In this document: piece after piece, positions 1 through 7,012 of the stretch
Layout of the letters: every line of letters starts with the position of its first letter
How positions within the stretch are numbered: the first letter of the stretch is position 1
Source of the DNA: JAYZDB01 sp036338025
Lineage (GTDB): Bacteria > Planctomycetota > UBA1135 > UBA2386
DNA: 7,815 bases
Assembly: GCA_036338025.1 (NCBI GenBank)
Contig: JAYZDB010000026.1
Location: forward strand, 1 to 7,815
Direction of reading: 5' to 3'
Notes under the pieces: generated by a model
Databases searched by the model: none
Told to the model about the DNA's origin: nothing
The model's input: the letters and a program-made list of their open reading frames with translations, nothing else
Position numbers and translations under genes: made by a program

Positions 1-85
1 CGACGCCGTGGAAGCTGACGCCCTGCACCTTGCGGTCCACGACGGTCTTCTGAGGAGTGACGACCCTGAGGTGAAGTTCGCTCAT
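1..85 (-). CDS. atpC: ATP synthase epsilon subunit, N-terminal fragment (cut by window edge)
   Basis: Epsilon is the central-stalk subunit that binds gamma and the c-ring and can inhibit ATP hydrolysis. Only the first 28 codons lie in the window; the gene continues past the left edge. Reading the minus strand from the ATG at 85-83 gives MSELHLRVVTPQKTVVDRKV and then QGVSFHGV. This matches the start of the epsilon N-terminal beta-sandwich, where a short strand is followed by VVTP-K and later G-D/E segments. The start lies 9 bp after the TAG of atpD, with no clear Shine-Dalgarno sequence, so translation is probably coupled to atpD. Being last of the eight structural genes is the usual position. 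The fragment is too short for the length or the C-terminal helical hairpin to be judged. Confidence 0.9.
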   Translation of the reverse strand, partial: MSELHLRVVTPQKTVVDRKVQGVSFHGV

Positions 86-94
86 CGCGCTGGC

Positions 95-1558
95 CTAGCC
101 CTTGTTGGCCTTCGCGACGGCCTCTTCGATCGCGCCGACCATGTAGAAGGCGGACTCGGGGAGGTCGTCGTGCTTGCCTTCGAGGATCTCCTTGAAGGAA
201 CGGACGGTGTCGGCCACCGGGCAGAAGATGCCTGGCGTGCCGGTGAAGGTCTCGGCGACGAAGAACGGCTGCGCCAAAAAGCGCTGCATACGGCGGCCGC
301 GGTTGACCACCTGCTTGTCCTCGTCACTGAGCTCCTCCATGCCGAGGATCGCGATGATGTCGCGCAGGTCCTGCAGGCGCTGCAGGGTCGACTGCACTTC
401 ACGGGCGACCCGGTAGTGCTCTTCACCGACGGTGTCGGGGCTGAGCATCTTGGAGGTGGACGTGAGCGGGTCGCCGGCCGGGTAGATGCCCAACTCAGCG
501 ATCTGCCGCTCGAGGATGATGGTCGAGTCGAGGTGCGCGAAGGTCGCCACCGGTGCCGGGTCGGTGATGTCATCGGCCGGCACGTAGACCGCCTGCATGG
601 AGGTCACCGAACCGCTCTTGGTCGAGGTGATGCGCTCTTGCAAGGCGCCCATCTCGGAAGCCATGGTCGGCTGGTAGCCCACCGCGGATGGCAGACGACC
701 GAGTAGAGCAGAGACCTCGGAACCGGCCTGCACGAAGCGGAACACGTTGTCGACGAACAACAGCACGTCCTTGCCTTCGACATCGCGGAAGTACTCCGCC
801 ATCGTCAGGCCGGTCAGGCCGACGCGAAGACGCGCGCCAGGCGGTTCGTTCATCTGGCCAAACACCAGGACTGCGTTGTCGAGCACCGAGGCCTTGTCGC
901 CGTCGGGCGTGGTGTACTCGGACTCGGCCATCTCCAGCCAGAGATCGTTACCCTCACGGGTCCGCTCACCGACGCCGCAGAAAACGGAGAAGCCGCCCTT
1001 CTCGACCGCGGTCACCCGGATCAACTCCTGGATGAGCACGGTCTTGCCGACACCCGCACCGCCGAACAGGCCGATCTTGCCGCCCTTCGCAAACGGACAC
1101 AGCAGATCGATGACCTTGATGCCGGTCTCGAACACCACGTCAATGGTCTCCTGTTCTTCGAACTTGGGAGCCTCACGGTGGATCGGGTGGTGGTCACTGG
1201 CCTGCACGGAACCGATGATCTCACCGGTGCGCGGGTGTGCGACACCCTCGTCGAGCGGGCGGCCGAGCGTGTCAAACAACCGGCCCATGGTGCCCGCGCC
1301 GACCGGCACCTTGATCGGACCGCCGGTGTCCAGCGCGGACATGCCACGTTGCACACCATCGGTGGTCGACATGGCGACTGTACGCACAGTGGAGTTACCC
1401 ATCTGCTGCGCCACCTCCAGCATCAAGTCGATACTCTTGGCCTCATCCTTGACGGTGATGGAGTTGTAGATGGCCGGTAGGTGTCCCTCGGGGAAGACAA
1501 CGTCGACCACGGGGCCGAACACCTGGAGAATCTTTCCTTCCACTGCGGTAGCAGTCAC
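95..1558 (-). CDS. atpD: ATP synthase F1 beta subunit (catalytic)
   Basis: Beta is the catalytic subunit of F1, making ATP from ADP and phosphate at the cytoplasmic face. The product is 487 residues, close to the usual 460-480. Visible motifs are the N-terminal beta-barrel (about 5-80), the P-loop GGAGVGKT at 166-173, catalytic Glu198 and Arg199 in GERTREGNDL, the Walker B strand ending at Asp270 (LLFVD), the SALLGRLPSAVGYQPT segment (283-298), and an EELSDED version of the DELSEED loop (408-414) that contacts gamma. The GTG start at 1558 is chosen because GAGGA lies 7 nt upstream and because homology begins right after it (VEGKILQVFGPVVDVVF). The open frame extends to 1720, but that extra part overlaps the 3' end of atpG and is not beta-like. 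The gene starts 52 bp after atpG. The assignment is essentially certain. Confidence 0.98.
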   Translation of the reverse strand: MTATAVEGKILQVFGPVVDVVFPEGHLPAIYNSITVKDEAKSIDLMLEVAQQMGNSTVRTVAMSTTDGVQRGMSALDTGGPIKVPVGAGTMGRLFDTLGRPLDEGVAHPRTGEIIGSVQASDHHPIHREAPKFEEQETIDVVFETGIKVIDLLCPFAKGGKIGLFGGAGVGKTVLIQELIRVTAVEKGGFSVFCGVGERTREGNDLWLEMAESEYTTPDGDKASVLDNAVLVFGQMNEPPGARLRVGLTGLTMAEYFRDVEGKDVLLFVDNVFRFVQAGSEVSALLGRLPSAVGYQPTMASEMGALQERITSTKSGSVTSMQAVYVPADDITDPAPVATFAHLDSTIILERQIAELGIYPAGDPLTSTSKMLSPDTVGEEHYRVAREVQSTLQRLQDLRDIIAILGMEELSDEDKQVVNRGRRMQRFLAQPFFVAETFTGTPGIFCPVADTVRSFKEILEGKHDDLPESAFYMVGAIEEAVAKANKG

Positions 1559-1565
1559 GATCTTG

Positions 1566-1570
1566 TCCTC
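1566..1570 (-). promoter_or_regulatory. Ribosome binding site that fixes the atpD GTG start
   Basis: On the minus strand GAGGA is followed by a 7-nt spacer (CAAGATC) and then GTG at 1558. This supports a GTG start rather than the far-upstream ATG at 1720, which lies inside atpG. Confidence 0.65.
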
Positions 1571-1610
1571 TGAGTCGGTATAGCTTGCTGGTGAATTCGA
1601 ATGCTCACGA

Positions 1611-2495
1611 CTAGACGGCGCTGGCGCCGCCAATGATGTCGAGAAGTTCCTTGGTAATGCTCTCCTGGCGAGCACGGTTGTAGACCTTCTTGAGGTCCTT
1701 ACCCATACGGGTAGCGGCATCCGACGCGCCCTTCATCGCCATTCGGCGAGAAGCGTGTTCGGAGGCCTGGGATTCGAGGATCGCGTCGTAGATGACGGTC
1801 TCCAGGTAGCGCGGGATGAGTCGATTGAAGATGGTGTCCGCGTCGGGCTCGAGCATGTAGTCCGGCTTGTTATGCGCGGCCTCTGCCTCGCCACCCGTCG
1901 CGATGTCACCGACCGGCAGGAACGGTGCCGGCGTCGGGATGAATTTCACGACGCTCGTAAACTCGGTGTAGAGCACCACCACCTCGTCGACAGCCTTGCT
2001 CTCAAACGCGGTGACCAATTCAGTCGCCACCATCTTGGCAGCCGGGAAGTCGACCTTGTCGAGCGGTGGCTCGACGAAGTAGCGCTCGATGTCGTAGCCG
2101 CGCTTGTAGAGGTAGTTGTAGCCCTTCTTGCCGTAGCAGTAGATCTTCAGCTTGCTGTCCGGGTTCTTCGCCTTGCAGGACTCCTCAAGCTCGTGGAACT
2201 TCGCGAGCATATTGGAGTTGTAGGCGCCGCACAGCCCACGATCCGAAGAGACCACCAGCACCGCGGTGGTCTTCACCGCGCGCCGCTCAAACAAGGGCAG
2301 CGAGGCGTCGTTGCCGACGAACTCCGCCAGGTGATCGATCAGGTGACGGATCTCCGCGGTGTAGGGGCGCAGCGACAAGGCAGACGCCTGGGCCTTGCGT
2401 AGCTTCATCGAAGCCACCATCTCCATCGCACTGGTGATCTTGGCGATCCCAGCGATCGAGTTGATGCGCAGGCGCAGTTCCTTGATGTTTGCCAT
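1611..2495 (-). CDS. atpG: ATP synthase F1 gamma subunit (central rotor shaft)
   Basis: Gamma is the rotating shaft inside the alpha3-beta3 head; it couples c-ring rotation to catalysis. The product is 294 residues, normal for the family. The N-terminal helix reads MANIKELRLRINSIAGIAKI followed by TSAMEMVASMKLRKAQ, the classic gamma start. The Rossmann-like core carries SSDRGLCGAYN at 83-93. The C-terminal helix has ESQASEHASRRMAMKGASDA and then NRARQESITKELLDIIGGASA, matching the family's ES-ASE...RMxAM...RQxxITxEL pattern. The ATG is 34 bp after the atpA stop with no Shine-Dalgarno at normal spacing; a GAGGAA sits about 30 nt upstream, which is too far. The gene lies between atpA and atpD, the standard order. 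Nothing is missing. Confidence 0.98.
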   Translation of the reverse strand: MANIKELRLRINSIAGIAKITSAMEMVASMKLRKAQASALSLRPYTAEIRHLIDHLAEFVGNDASLPLFERRAVKTTAVLVVSSDRGLCGAYNSNMLAKFHELEESCKAKNPDSKLKIYCYGKKGYNYLYKRGYDIERYFVEPPLDKVDFPAAKMVATELVTAFESKAVDEVVVLYTEFTSVVKFIPTPAPFLPVGDIATGGEAEAAHNKPDYMLEPDADTIFNRLIPRYLETVIYDAILESQASEHASRRMAMKGASDAATRMGKDLKKVYNRARQESITKELLDIIGGASAV

Positions 2496-2529
2496 GCTGT
2501 CGGCTTGCGGGTGCTAGTAAGGGGTTCCT

Positions 2530-4071
2530 CTAGGCGACGTATTCCTTGACGTGTTCTGCGAGTACGGCATCAAAGGCAGATGCCAGCTCGTCGGTCCACT
2601 TCTTGTCGACCCTGATCTTTTCGAGCAGGTCCGCGTGGTTGGCGCGGCAGTGTGACAAGAACGATTTCTCGAACGCCGAGACATCCTTGGCGGGAACCTG
2701 GTCAAGAGCGCCGGAACTCGCTGCATAGATGATGGCGACTTGATCCTCAACAGCGACCGGCACGTACTGGCCCTGCTTGAGCACCTCGACCATCCGCTCG
2801 CCCTTGGTCAGGGCATCCTGGGTGGCCTTGTCGAGGTCACTGCCGAACTGCGCAAAAGCGGCGAGTTCGCGGAACTGCGCCAGGCCGATCCGCAGACCAC
2901 CCGCGACCTTCTTCATCGCTGGAATCTGGGCGGCACCACCGACCCGCGACACCGAGATACCGGCGTTCACGGCTGGTCGCTGGCCGGCGTTGAACAGGTT
3001 GGCCTCGAGGAAGATCTGACCGTCGGTGATCGAGATCACATTGGTCGGAATATAGGCCGAGACGTCACCTTCCTGGGTCTCGACGACCGGCAGCGCCGTC
3101 ATCGAACCACCGCCACGCGCATCTGACAGCTTGGCCGCGCGCTCCAGCAGACGGGAGTGGAGGTTGAACACATCGCCCGGGAAGGCCTCGCGGCCCGGCG
3201 GACGACGCAGCAGCAGCAGCACCTCGCGGTAGGCCAGCGCCTGCTTGTAGAGGTCATCGTAGATGATCAGCACGTGGCGACCTTCGTCACGCATCCGCTC
3301 GCCGATCGATGCGCCGGCGTAGCAAGACATGTACTGCATGGCAGCCTCCGCAGATGCCGGCGCAGACACCACACAGGTGTAGGACATAGCACCTACTTCC
3401 TCGAGCTTCTGGACCACGGACTTCACCGTCGATTGCTTCTGACCGACCGCCACGTAGATGCAGAGCACCTGTTCGGGGTCATTGACATCACCACCACCGG
3501 TATCGCGCTGGTTGATGATCGCGTCGATGCAGAGCGCCGTCTTGCCAGTCTGGCGGTCCCCGATGATCAACTCGCGCTGACCGCGACCGATCGGGATCAT
3601 CGAGTCGATCGCCTTGATCCCGGTCTGCATCGGTTCGGTCACCGGTTGACGTTCCGGGACGGACGGCGATACGCCCTCGATGGTGCGGTAGTCGTCCTCG
3701 GAGACGTTCATCGCCCCCTTACCGTCGACCGGCGCACCGAGAGCATCGACAACTCGACCGAACATCTGCAGGCCAGTCGGCACCGAGATGATCCTGCCGG
3801 TCGTCTTGACCGTATCACCCTCCTTGACGAGGGTACCTGAACCGAGCAGCACCGCCCCGACATTGTCCTCTTCGAGGTTCAGAGCGACGCCGAAGACGCC
3901 GTTGGGGAACTCGAGGAGTTCGTTCATCATGCACTCGCCGAGGCCATGCACGCGGGCAACGCCGTCACCCACCTGCAAGATGGAGCCGACGTTTGATTGC
4001 TTCATCTGGCCGTCGAAGCCTTCGATCTCCTGCTTGAGGATGTCCGTGACTTCAGATGGTTTGAGATCCAT
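2530..4071 (-). CDS. atpA: ATP synthase F1 alpha subunit (regulatory nucleotide-binding)
   Basis: Alpha alternates with beta in the F1 hexamer, binds nucleotide at non-catalytic sites and supplies the arginine finger to the beta active site. The product is 513 residues, the same length as the E. coli protein. Motifs in order: N-terminal helix and barrel (SNVGSILQVGDGVARVHGL, 26-44), P-loop GDRQTGKT at 171-178, Walker B LIIYDD (268-273), the alpha signature LLRRPPGREAFPGDVF (287-302), and the arginine finger Arg376 in SVSRVGGAAQ. The sequence FNAGQRPAVNAG (360-371) is a mild variant of the common FN-G-RPA-N-G stretch. The ATG at 4071 is followed directly by alpha-like sequence (MDLKPSEVTDILKQEIEGF). 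It lies 69 bp after the atpH stop, with only a weak AGGT about 12 nt upstream. Confidence 0.98.
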   Translation of the reverse strand: MDLKPSEVTDILKQEIEGFDGQMKQSNVGSILQVGDGVARVHGLGECMMNELLEFPNGVFGVALNLEEDNVGAVLLGSGTLVKEGDTVKTTGRIISVPTGLQMFGRVVDALGAPVDGKGAMNVSEDDYRTIEGVSPSVPERQPVTEPMQTGIKAIDSMIPIGRGQRELIIGDRQTGKTALCIDAIINQRDTGGGDVNDPEQVLCIYVAVGQKQSTVKSVVQKLEEVGAMSYTCVVSAPASAEAAMQYMSCYAGASIGERMRDEGRHVLIIYDDLYKQALAYREVLLLLRRPPGREAFPGDVFNLHSRLLERAAKLSDARGGGSMTALPVVETQEGDVSAYIPTNVISITDGQIFLEANLFNAGQRPAVNAGISVSRVGGAAQIPAMKKVAGGLRIGLAQFRELAAFAQFGSDLDKATQDALTKGERMVEVLKQGQYVPVAVEDQVAIIYAASSGALDQVPAKDVSAFEKSFLSHCRANHADLLEKIRVDKKWTDELASAFDAVLAEHVKEYVA

Positions 4072-4140
4072 TCGATTGTCTACCTGTGTTTGTGTTGGTT
4101 CGTTTGAAGACCATCCGGTCGCCGCTGCTGGGCGTCACCA

Positions 4141-4674
4141 CTAGAGCGGTGCATCCATCAAACGCCGGTGAAGGTCTTCGATTGCAGTTGCAACGGAGCC
4201 ATCGTAGAGGGTGTTTCCGATGCGAATCCTCACCCCCCCGATCAAGGTCTCGTCGACATTGACCTGGAGAGTCACTTTCTTGCCCACCAGAGTGGTGGCG
4301 CGGGTTTCCAGTTCCCTGACGGTCAGCTCATCAACCAGCCTGGCGGTCTCGAGGACGCCCAGGACCTCGCCTCGCGCAGCTCGCTGCAGCTCCGCAAAAT
4401 CCTCCGCCAGACTCGGCAAGACGGCCTCCCGCCGCCGACGCAGTACCACCCCGACGAGGTTCCGGGTCAGGTCATGACCATCACCCAGGATCTTGTCGAG
4501 GACCTTTTGACGTGCATCAGCATTCGTATCCGGACTGAGCACCGGCCCGCCCACCGCTGGATCGGAGAGGATCGATGACAAACGCGAGAGATCACTCCCG
4601 ACGGCATCGACCACCCCGGCCTTTTCTGCGACCCCGAAGATCGCCTTGGCATAGCGCTGAGTGAGAAGACTCAT
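4141..4674 (-). CDS. atpH: ATP synthase delta subunit (peripheral stalk, OSCP-like)
   Basis: Delta caps the F1 head and ties it to the b-subunit stator. The product is 177 residues, typical for the family. It opens with MSLLTQRYAKAIFGVAEKAG, the conserved YAKAIF helix of the N-terminal six-helix domain. It ends with the delta C-terminal signature DETLIGGVRIRIGNTLYDGS (141-160). The ATG at 4674 is chosen because family homology starts there. The frame is open back to 4794, but that 40-residue extension overlaps atpF, is Ser/Arg/Thr-rich and is not delta-like. The start lies 25 bp after the atpF stop, and no convincing Shine-Dalgarno is seen. The order b-delta-alpha is canonical. Confidence 0.96.
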   Translation of the reverse strand: MSLLTQRYAKAIFGVAEKAGVVDAVGSDLSRLSSILSDPAVGGPVLSPDTNADARQKVLDKILGDGHDLTRNLVGVVLRRRREAVLPSLAEDFAELQRAARGEVLGVLETARLVDELTVRELETRATTLVGKKVTLQVNVDETLIGGVRIRIGNTLYDGSVATAIEDLHRRLMDAPL

Positions 4675-4699
4675 CCGATGTTCCGAATAGGTTGAGGCA

Positions 4700-5236
4700 T
4701 CAGTTGTCCGATGACCCAGAGAGGAAATCCTCGACGAGTCCACGATGCGCGGCGTCGTCGACGTCCCGTTGCAGGATCTTGCCAGCAGAGGCAATCGAAA
4801 GGTCGACCACCTCGGCCCGGATCTCCATCAGGGCGCGACGCTTCGCAGCTTCGATTTCCTGGCGGGCCTTGTCCATCTGACGATCAGCCTCGGCCTTGGC
4901 TTCTTCCAGGGCATCCTGAGCCTGACGCTCCGCACGGGTCTGGGCGTCCTGGACCATCTTCCGGGCCTCGGCGCGCGCTTCTTCGCGGGCCTCTTCAGCC
5001 TTTGAGACCGCTGCTTCGGCGGCCTGTTGGGCCTTCTCGGCAGCAACCGCCGCCTCTTCCACCTTGCTATCACGCTCGTCGAGGGCCCGGACAATCGGGC
5101 CAAAGACGAACTTGATCATCAGGGGTAGAGACAACAGGAAGATGACCAGCGTCCAGATGACCACGCCCGGCTGCCATTGGAAGATGTTGAACCCACCTTC
5201 CGCTGCAAGCATGCCAATGGATAGAGCGGACATCAC
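4700..5236 (-). CDS. atpF: ATP synthase Fo b subunit (peripheral stalk)
   Basis: Subunit b anchors the stator in the membrane and reaches up to delta on F1. The product is 178 residues from GTG (177 from the adjacent ATG), slightly above the usual 156-170. A short N-terminal region (FNIFQWQPG) leads into one membrane span at about 24-45. FGPIVRALDERDSKVEEA (45-62) follows, matching the conserved b motif at the membrane exit. Residues about 55-150 are a long Ala/Glu/Arg/Lys-rich coiled coil. Only one b gene is present, so the stalk is probably a homodimer rather than b/b'. The start overlaps the atpE stop as GTGATG: GTG at 5236 overlaps TGA by 4 bp and ATG at 5233 by 1 bp, so either could be used. 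Both imply coupling to atpE. Confidence 0.96.
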   Translation of the reverse strand: MMSALSIGMLAAEGGFNIFQWQPGVVIWTLVIFLLSLPLMIKFVFGPIVRALDERDSKVEEAAVAAEKAQQAAEAAVSKAEEAREEARAEARKMVQDAQTRAERQAQDALEEAKAEADRQMDKARQEIEAAKRRALMEIRAEVVDLSIASAGKILQRDVDDAAHRGLVEDFLSGSSDN

Positions 5237-5472
5237 TTGAAGCTGAGTAGCAGACCAATCACGGCCGCGAACAATGCGACACCTTCGACCAGCGCAGCCA
5301 TCAGCAGGGCGTTGCCCTTGATGACGTCGGCGGCTTCCGGCTGACGGGCGATACCCGTGCCAGCGGCGCCACCGATCTGGCCGATTCCGATGCCAGCACC
5401 GATAGCTGCGCCACCGGCGGCGAGACCAGAGCCGATGTAGTCGGCGGCTGCTTGGGTTAGCACTGAGAGCAT
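5233..5472 (-). CDS. atpE: ATP synthase Fo c subunit (rotor ring proteolipid)
   Basis: Copies of c form the membrane ring that carries protons and turns gamma. The product is 79 residues with two hydrophobic helices (about 12-40 and 54-78) joined by the polar loop ARQPEA (42-47) that contacts gamma and epsilon. Helix 1 holds a GxGxGxG run (Gly25, 27, 29, 31) for tight ring packing. The ion-carrying carboxylate is Glu63, 20 residues after Arg43, as Asp61 is after Arg41 in E. coli. The Na+-ring Gln position (13 before the loop Arg) is Ile30, and Glu63 is followed by Gly-Val rather than Ser-Thr, so H+ coupling is inferred. A strong Shine-Dalgarno precedes the ATG, and the start is 56 bp after atpB. 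It overlaps atpF at its 3' end. Confidence 0.97.
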   Translation of the reverse strand: MLSVLTQAAADYIGSGLAAGGAAIGAGIGIGQIGGAAGTGIARQPEAADVIKGNALLMAALVEGVALFAAVIGLLLSFK

Positions 5473-5478
5473 TCGATT

Positions 5479-5484
5479 CTCCTT
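5479..5484 (-). promoter_or_regulatory. Strong Shine-Dalgarno sequence of atpE
   Basis: The minus strand reads AAGGAG, then a 6-nt spacer (AATCGA), then the ATG of atpE. This is the only near-perfect anti-Shine-Dalgarno match with ideal spacing in the operon. It fits the need for several-fold more c subunit than other subunits. Confidence 0.75.
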
Positions 5485-5528
5485 GAGATCAGGTTACTTG
5501 ATGTTTGAAAGACGAATCCGAGCGCCGG

Positions 5529-6497
5529 CTAGTGAGCCGGATGCATCGACTGTTGGATGAAGATGACGCTCAGGTAGGTAAAGATGTAGGCCTGCAGGAG
5601 GGCGATGAAGCCCTCGATGATCATGATGAAGACACCCATGCCGACGGCTGGAACGGCGGTCACGAAGGCCAGCCCGGTGCTGATCTCCGTCGCGCCTTCG
5701 CCCGACAGCATCTTGGCGAACAGGAAGATCATGCCCAGGAACGAGTAGACCACCATGTGGCCACCGAGCATGTTGGCAAAGAGTCGGACCATCAATGCGA
5801 AGGGCTTGATGAACAAGCCCACCAACTCAACCACCGCCATCAAGGGGATGAGCGCCATCGGCATGCCGTGCGGCAGCAGGTTGACGAAGAACTTGACCGG
5901 ACCTTGCTTGAGCATGCCGAACAGCAGCATGCACACAAAGATCACCGCCCAGGCCAGGCCACCCGTCACGTAGAACGAGGCGGTGGCAGTGACCCCGATC
6001 ACCGGCAGCAAGCCGAGCAGGTTCATGAAGGCGATGAAGAAGAACAGGTACATGAAGAACGGCGCCCAGCGGCGCCCAGCCTCCTTGCCCATCACCGGGT
6101 AGATCAGTTCGTCCCGCAGCCAGTGGCACCAGCCGCGAAACACGCGCACAAAACCGCTGCTGACCCCGCCACCGAAGCTGCCCTTTACCACCGAGAAGAT
6201 CAGCAGGATCAGGACAACCGCGAACAGCTGCCAGAGGTTGACGTTGTAGAACTCCCACTCGCCCAGGAACCCGTGCATCTTGTGTGGCACCAGGTGCTTG
6301 AAGTTCTCGACGAAGAACTCCTCATCGGACATCTCCAGGGTGTTGGTAGGACCCTGATGCTCGCCGTGCTCGCCGCCCTGCGGGTCTTGGGCCTCCGCCA
6401 CCGCGCTGGCCCCACCGTCCGGACCCGTCTGCGCCGGCAGCGCAGGCAGGAGCGCCAGCAGGAGGGCAAGCAGGGGTAGTAACCGTAGTAACTTCAT
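5529..6497 (-). CDS. atpB: ATP synthase Fo a subunit with N-terminal signal peptide
   Basis: Subunit a forms the two proton half-channels against the c-ring. The product is 322 residues, longer than the roughly 270 of E. coli. The extra length is N-terminal: MKLLRLLPLLALLLALLPAL-PA looks like a cleavable signal peptide (cut probably after Ala22), followed by an acidic, His-containing segment (about 25-75). Several hydrophobic helices follow from about 88 onward. The essential Arg238 lies in FALMVRLFANMLGGH, and Gln302 in ALLQAYIFTYLS matches E. coli Gln252. By alignment, His247 and Glu295 occupy the places of E. coli Glu219 and His245, a swapped pair. The ATG at 6497 overlaps the stop of the preceding gene as TGATG. 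The frame is open to 6608, but that part lies inside the upstream gene and is not a-like. Confidence 0.96.
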   Translation of the reverse strand: MKLLRLLPLLALLLALLPALPAQTGPDGGASAVAEAQDPQGGEHGEHQGPTNTLEMSDEEFFVENFKHLVPHKMHGFLGEWEFYNVNLWQLFAVVLILLIFSVVKGSFGGGVSSGFVRVFRGWCHWLRDELIYPVMGKEAGRRWAPFFMYLFFFIAFMNLLGLLPVIGVTATASFYVTGGLAWAVIFVCMLLFGMLKQGPVKFFVNLLPHGMPMALIPLMAVVELVGLFIKPFALMVRLFANMLGGHMVVYSFLGMIFLFAKMLSGEGATEISTGLAFVTAVPAVGMGVFIMIIEGFIALLQAYIFTYLSVIFIQQSMHPAH

Positions 6498-7012
6498 CAA
6501 CGCGGGAGATTCTGAGCCGGGGATGATCCGGTTTCCGGATCTTGGCTCCGCTGCTTTGAGCGGGCTACCAGAGCGCGACTGACCACCATCGTGCCGGCCA
6601 TCCGGCAAGCCACGACAGCGAGCGCAAACGTGATACCAAATGCCGCAACGTGCTGGAATTTCAAGCCTTTAAAGATCAAGCCCAGAATGCAGGTAGCGGC
6701 GCAGGCGAATTGGAGCGCGAAATCCAACACAACAGCCCGGATAAAGCCAGTACTGTTCGTGGGATCTTCCGGCGCCTTCATGGATCCAAAAGCGATCAGT
6801 CCGTTGCCGATCGCAGCCGACAGCAAGCCAACGGCTACCCCGGACCAGAAGTAGAGCGCTCCGACCTGGATCTGGAGATCCTCGGGCAACACCTGCCAGG
6901 TCACCCCCACCAGCAGCAGCACCACCAGGCCACCCCAGACCGTGCCACGCACTGCCAGCCGGCCGGCGCCCGGCCCTTGCATCGGGGTGGATCTGCTGGG
7001 GTCTGGGGTCAC
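6497..7012 (-). CDS. atpI: AtpI-like small membrane protein of the ATP synthase operon
   Basis: AtpI-family proteins are encoded ahead of atpB in many bacteria; roles in c-ring assembly or Mg2+ supply have been proposed for them. The product is 171 residues with four likely membrane spans (about 23-41, 53-75, 93-115, 121-144). A hydrophilic N-terminus and a polar tail (SKQRSQDPETGSSPAQNLPR, 152-171) flank them. The identity rests on position, four-helix topology and an AtpI-like pattern: a Gly/Ala-rich helix 2 with Asn70, a polar loop, then helix 3 with an Arg at its start. It is longer than E. coli AtpI (about 126). The GTG start at 7012 overlaps the upstream TGA by 4 bp (GTGA), favouring it over the ATG at 6982. 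Its stop overlaps the atpB start. The family call is moderate because sequence similarity is weak by eye. Confidence 0.7.
   Translation of the reverse strand: MTPDPSRSTPMQGPGAGRLAVRGTVWGGLVVLLLVGVTWQVLPEDLQIQVGALYFWSGVAVGLLSAAIGNGLIAFGSMKAPEDPTNSTGFIRAVVLDFALQFACAATCILGLIFKGLKFQHVAAFGITFALAVVACRMAGTMVVSRALVARSKQRSQDPETGSSPAQNLPR

Noticed and set aside
8..706. Plus-strand open frame of 232 codons opposite atpD
   Set aside because: It lies fully over the conserved beta-subunit coding sequence on the other strand. GC-rich third positions keep antisense frames open, and nothing in the translation is recognisable.
1559..1720. N-terminal extension of AtpD to an upstream ATG at 1720
   Set aside because: It overlaps the 3' end of atpG, is basic and low in family likeness, and the GTG at 1558 has a proper ribosome site and begins at the conserved N-terminus.
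6061..6080. Perfect tandem copy of the 10-mer GGCGCCCAGC
   Set aside because: It lies within atpB, encodes part of GRRWAP in frame-shifted copies and is only two units. It is most likely chance in GC-rich coding DNA and has no effect on the reading frame.
5505..6479. A long plus-strand open frame (324 codons) rich in Asp, Glu, His and Gln opposite atpB
   Set aside because: It is antisense to the a-subunit gene. Hydrophobic codons read in reverse give charged, His/Gln-rich protein. It shows no family-like motif, and atpB beneath it is certain.
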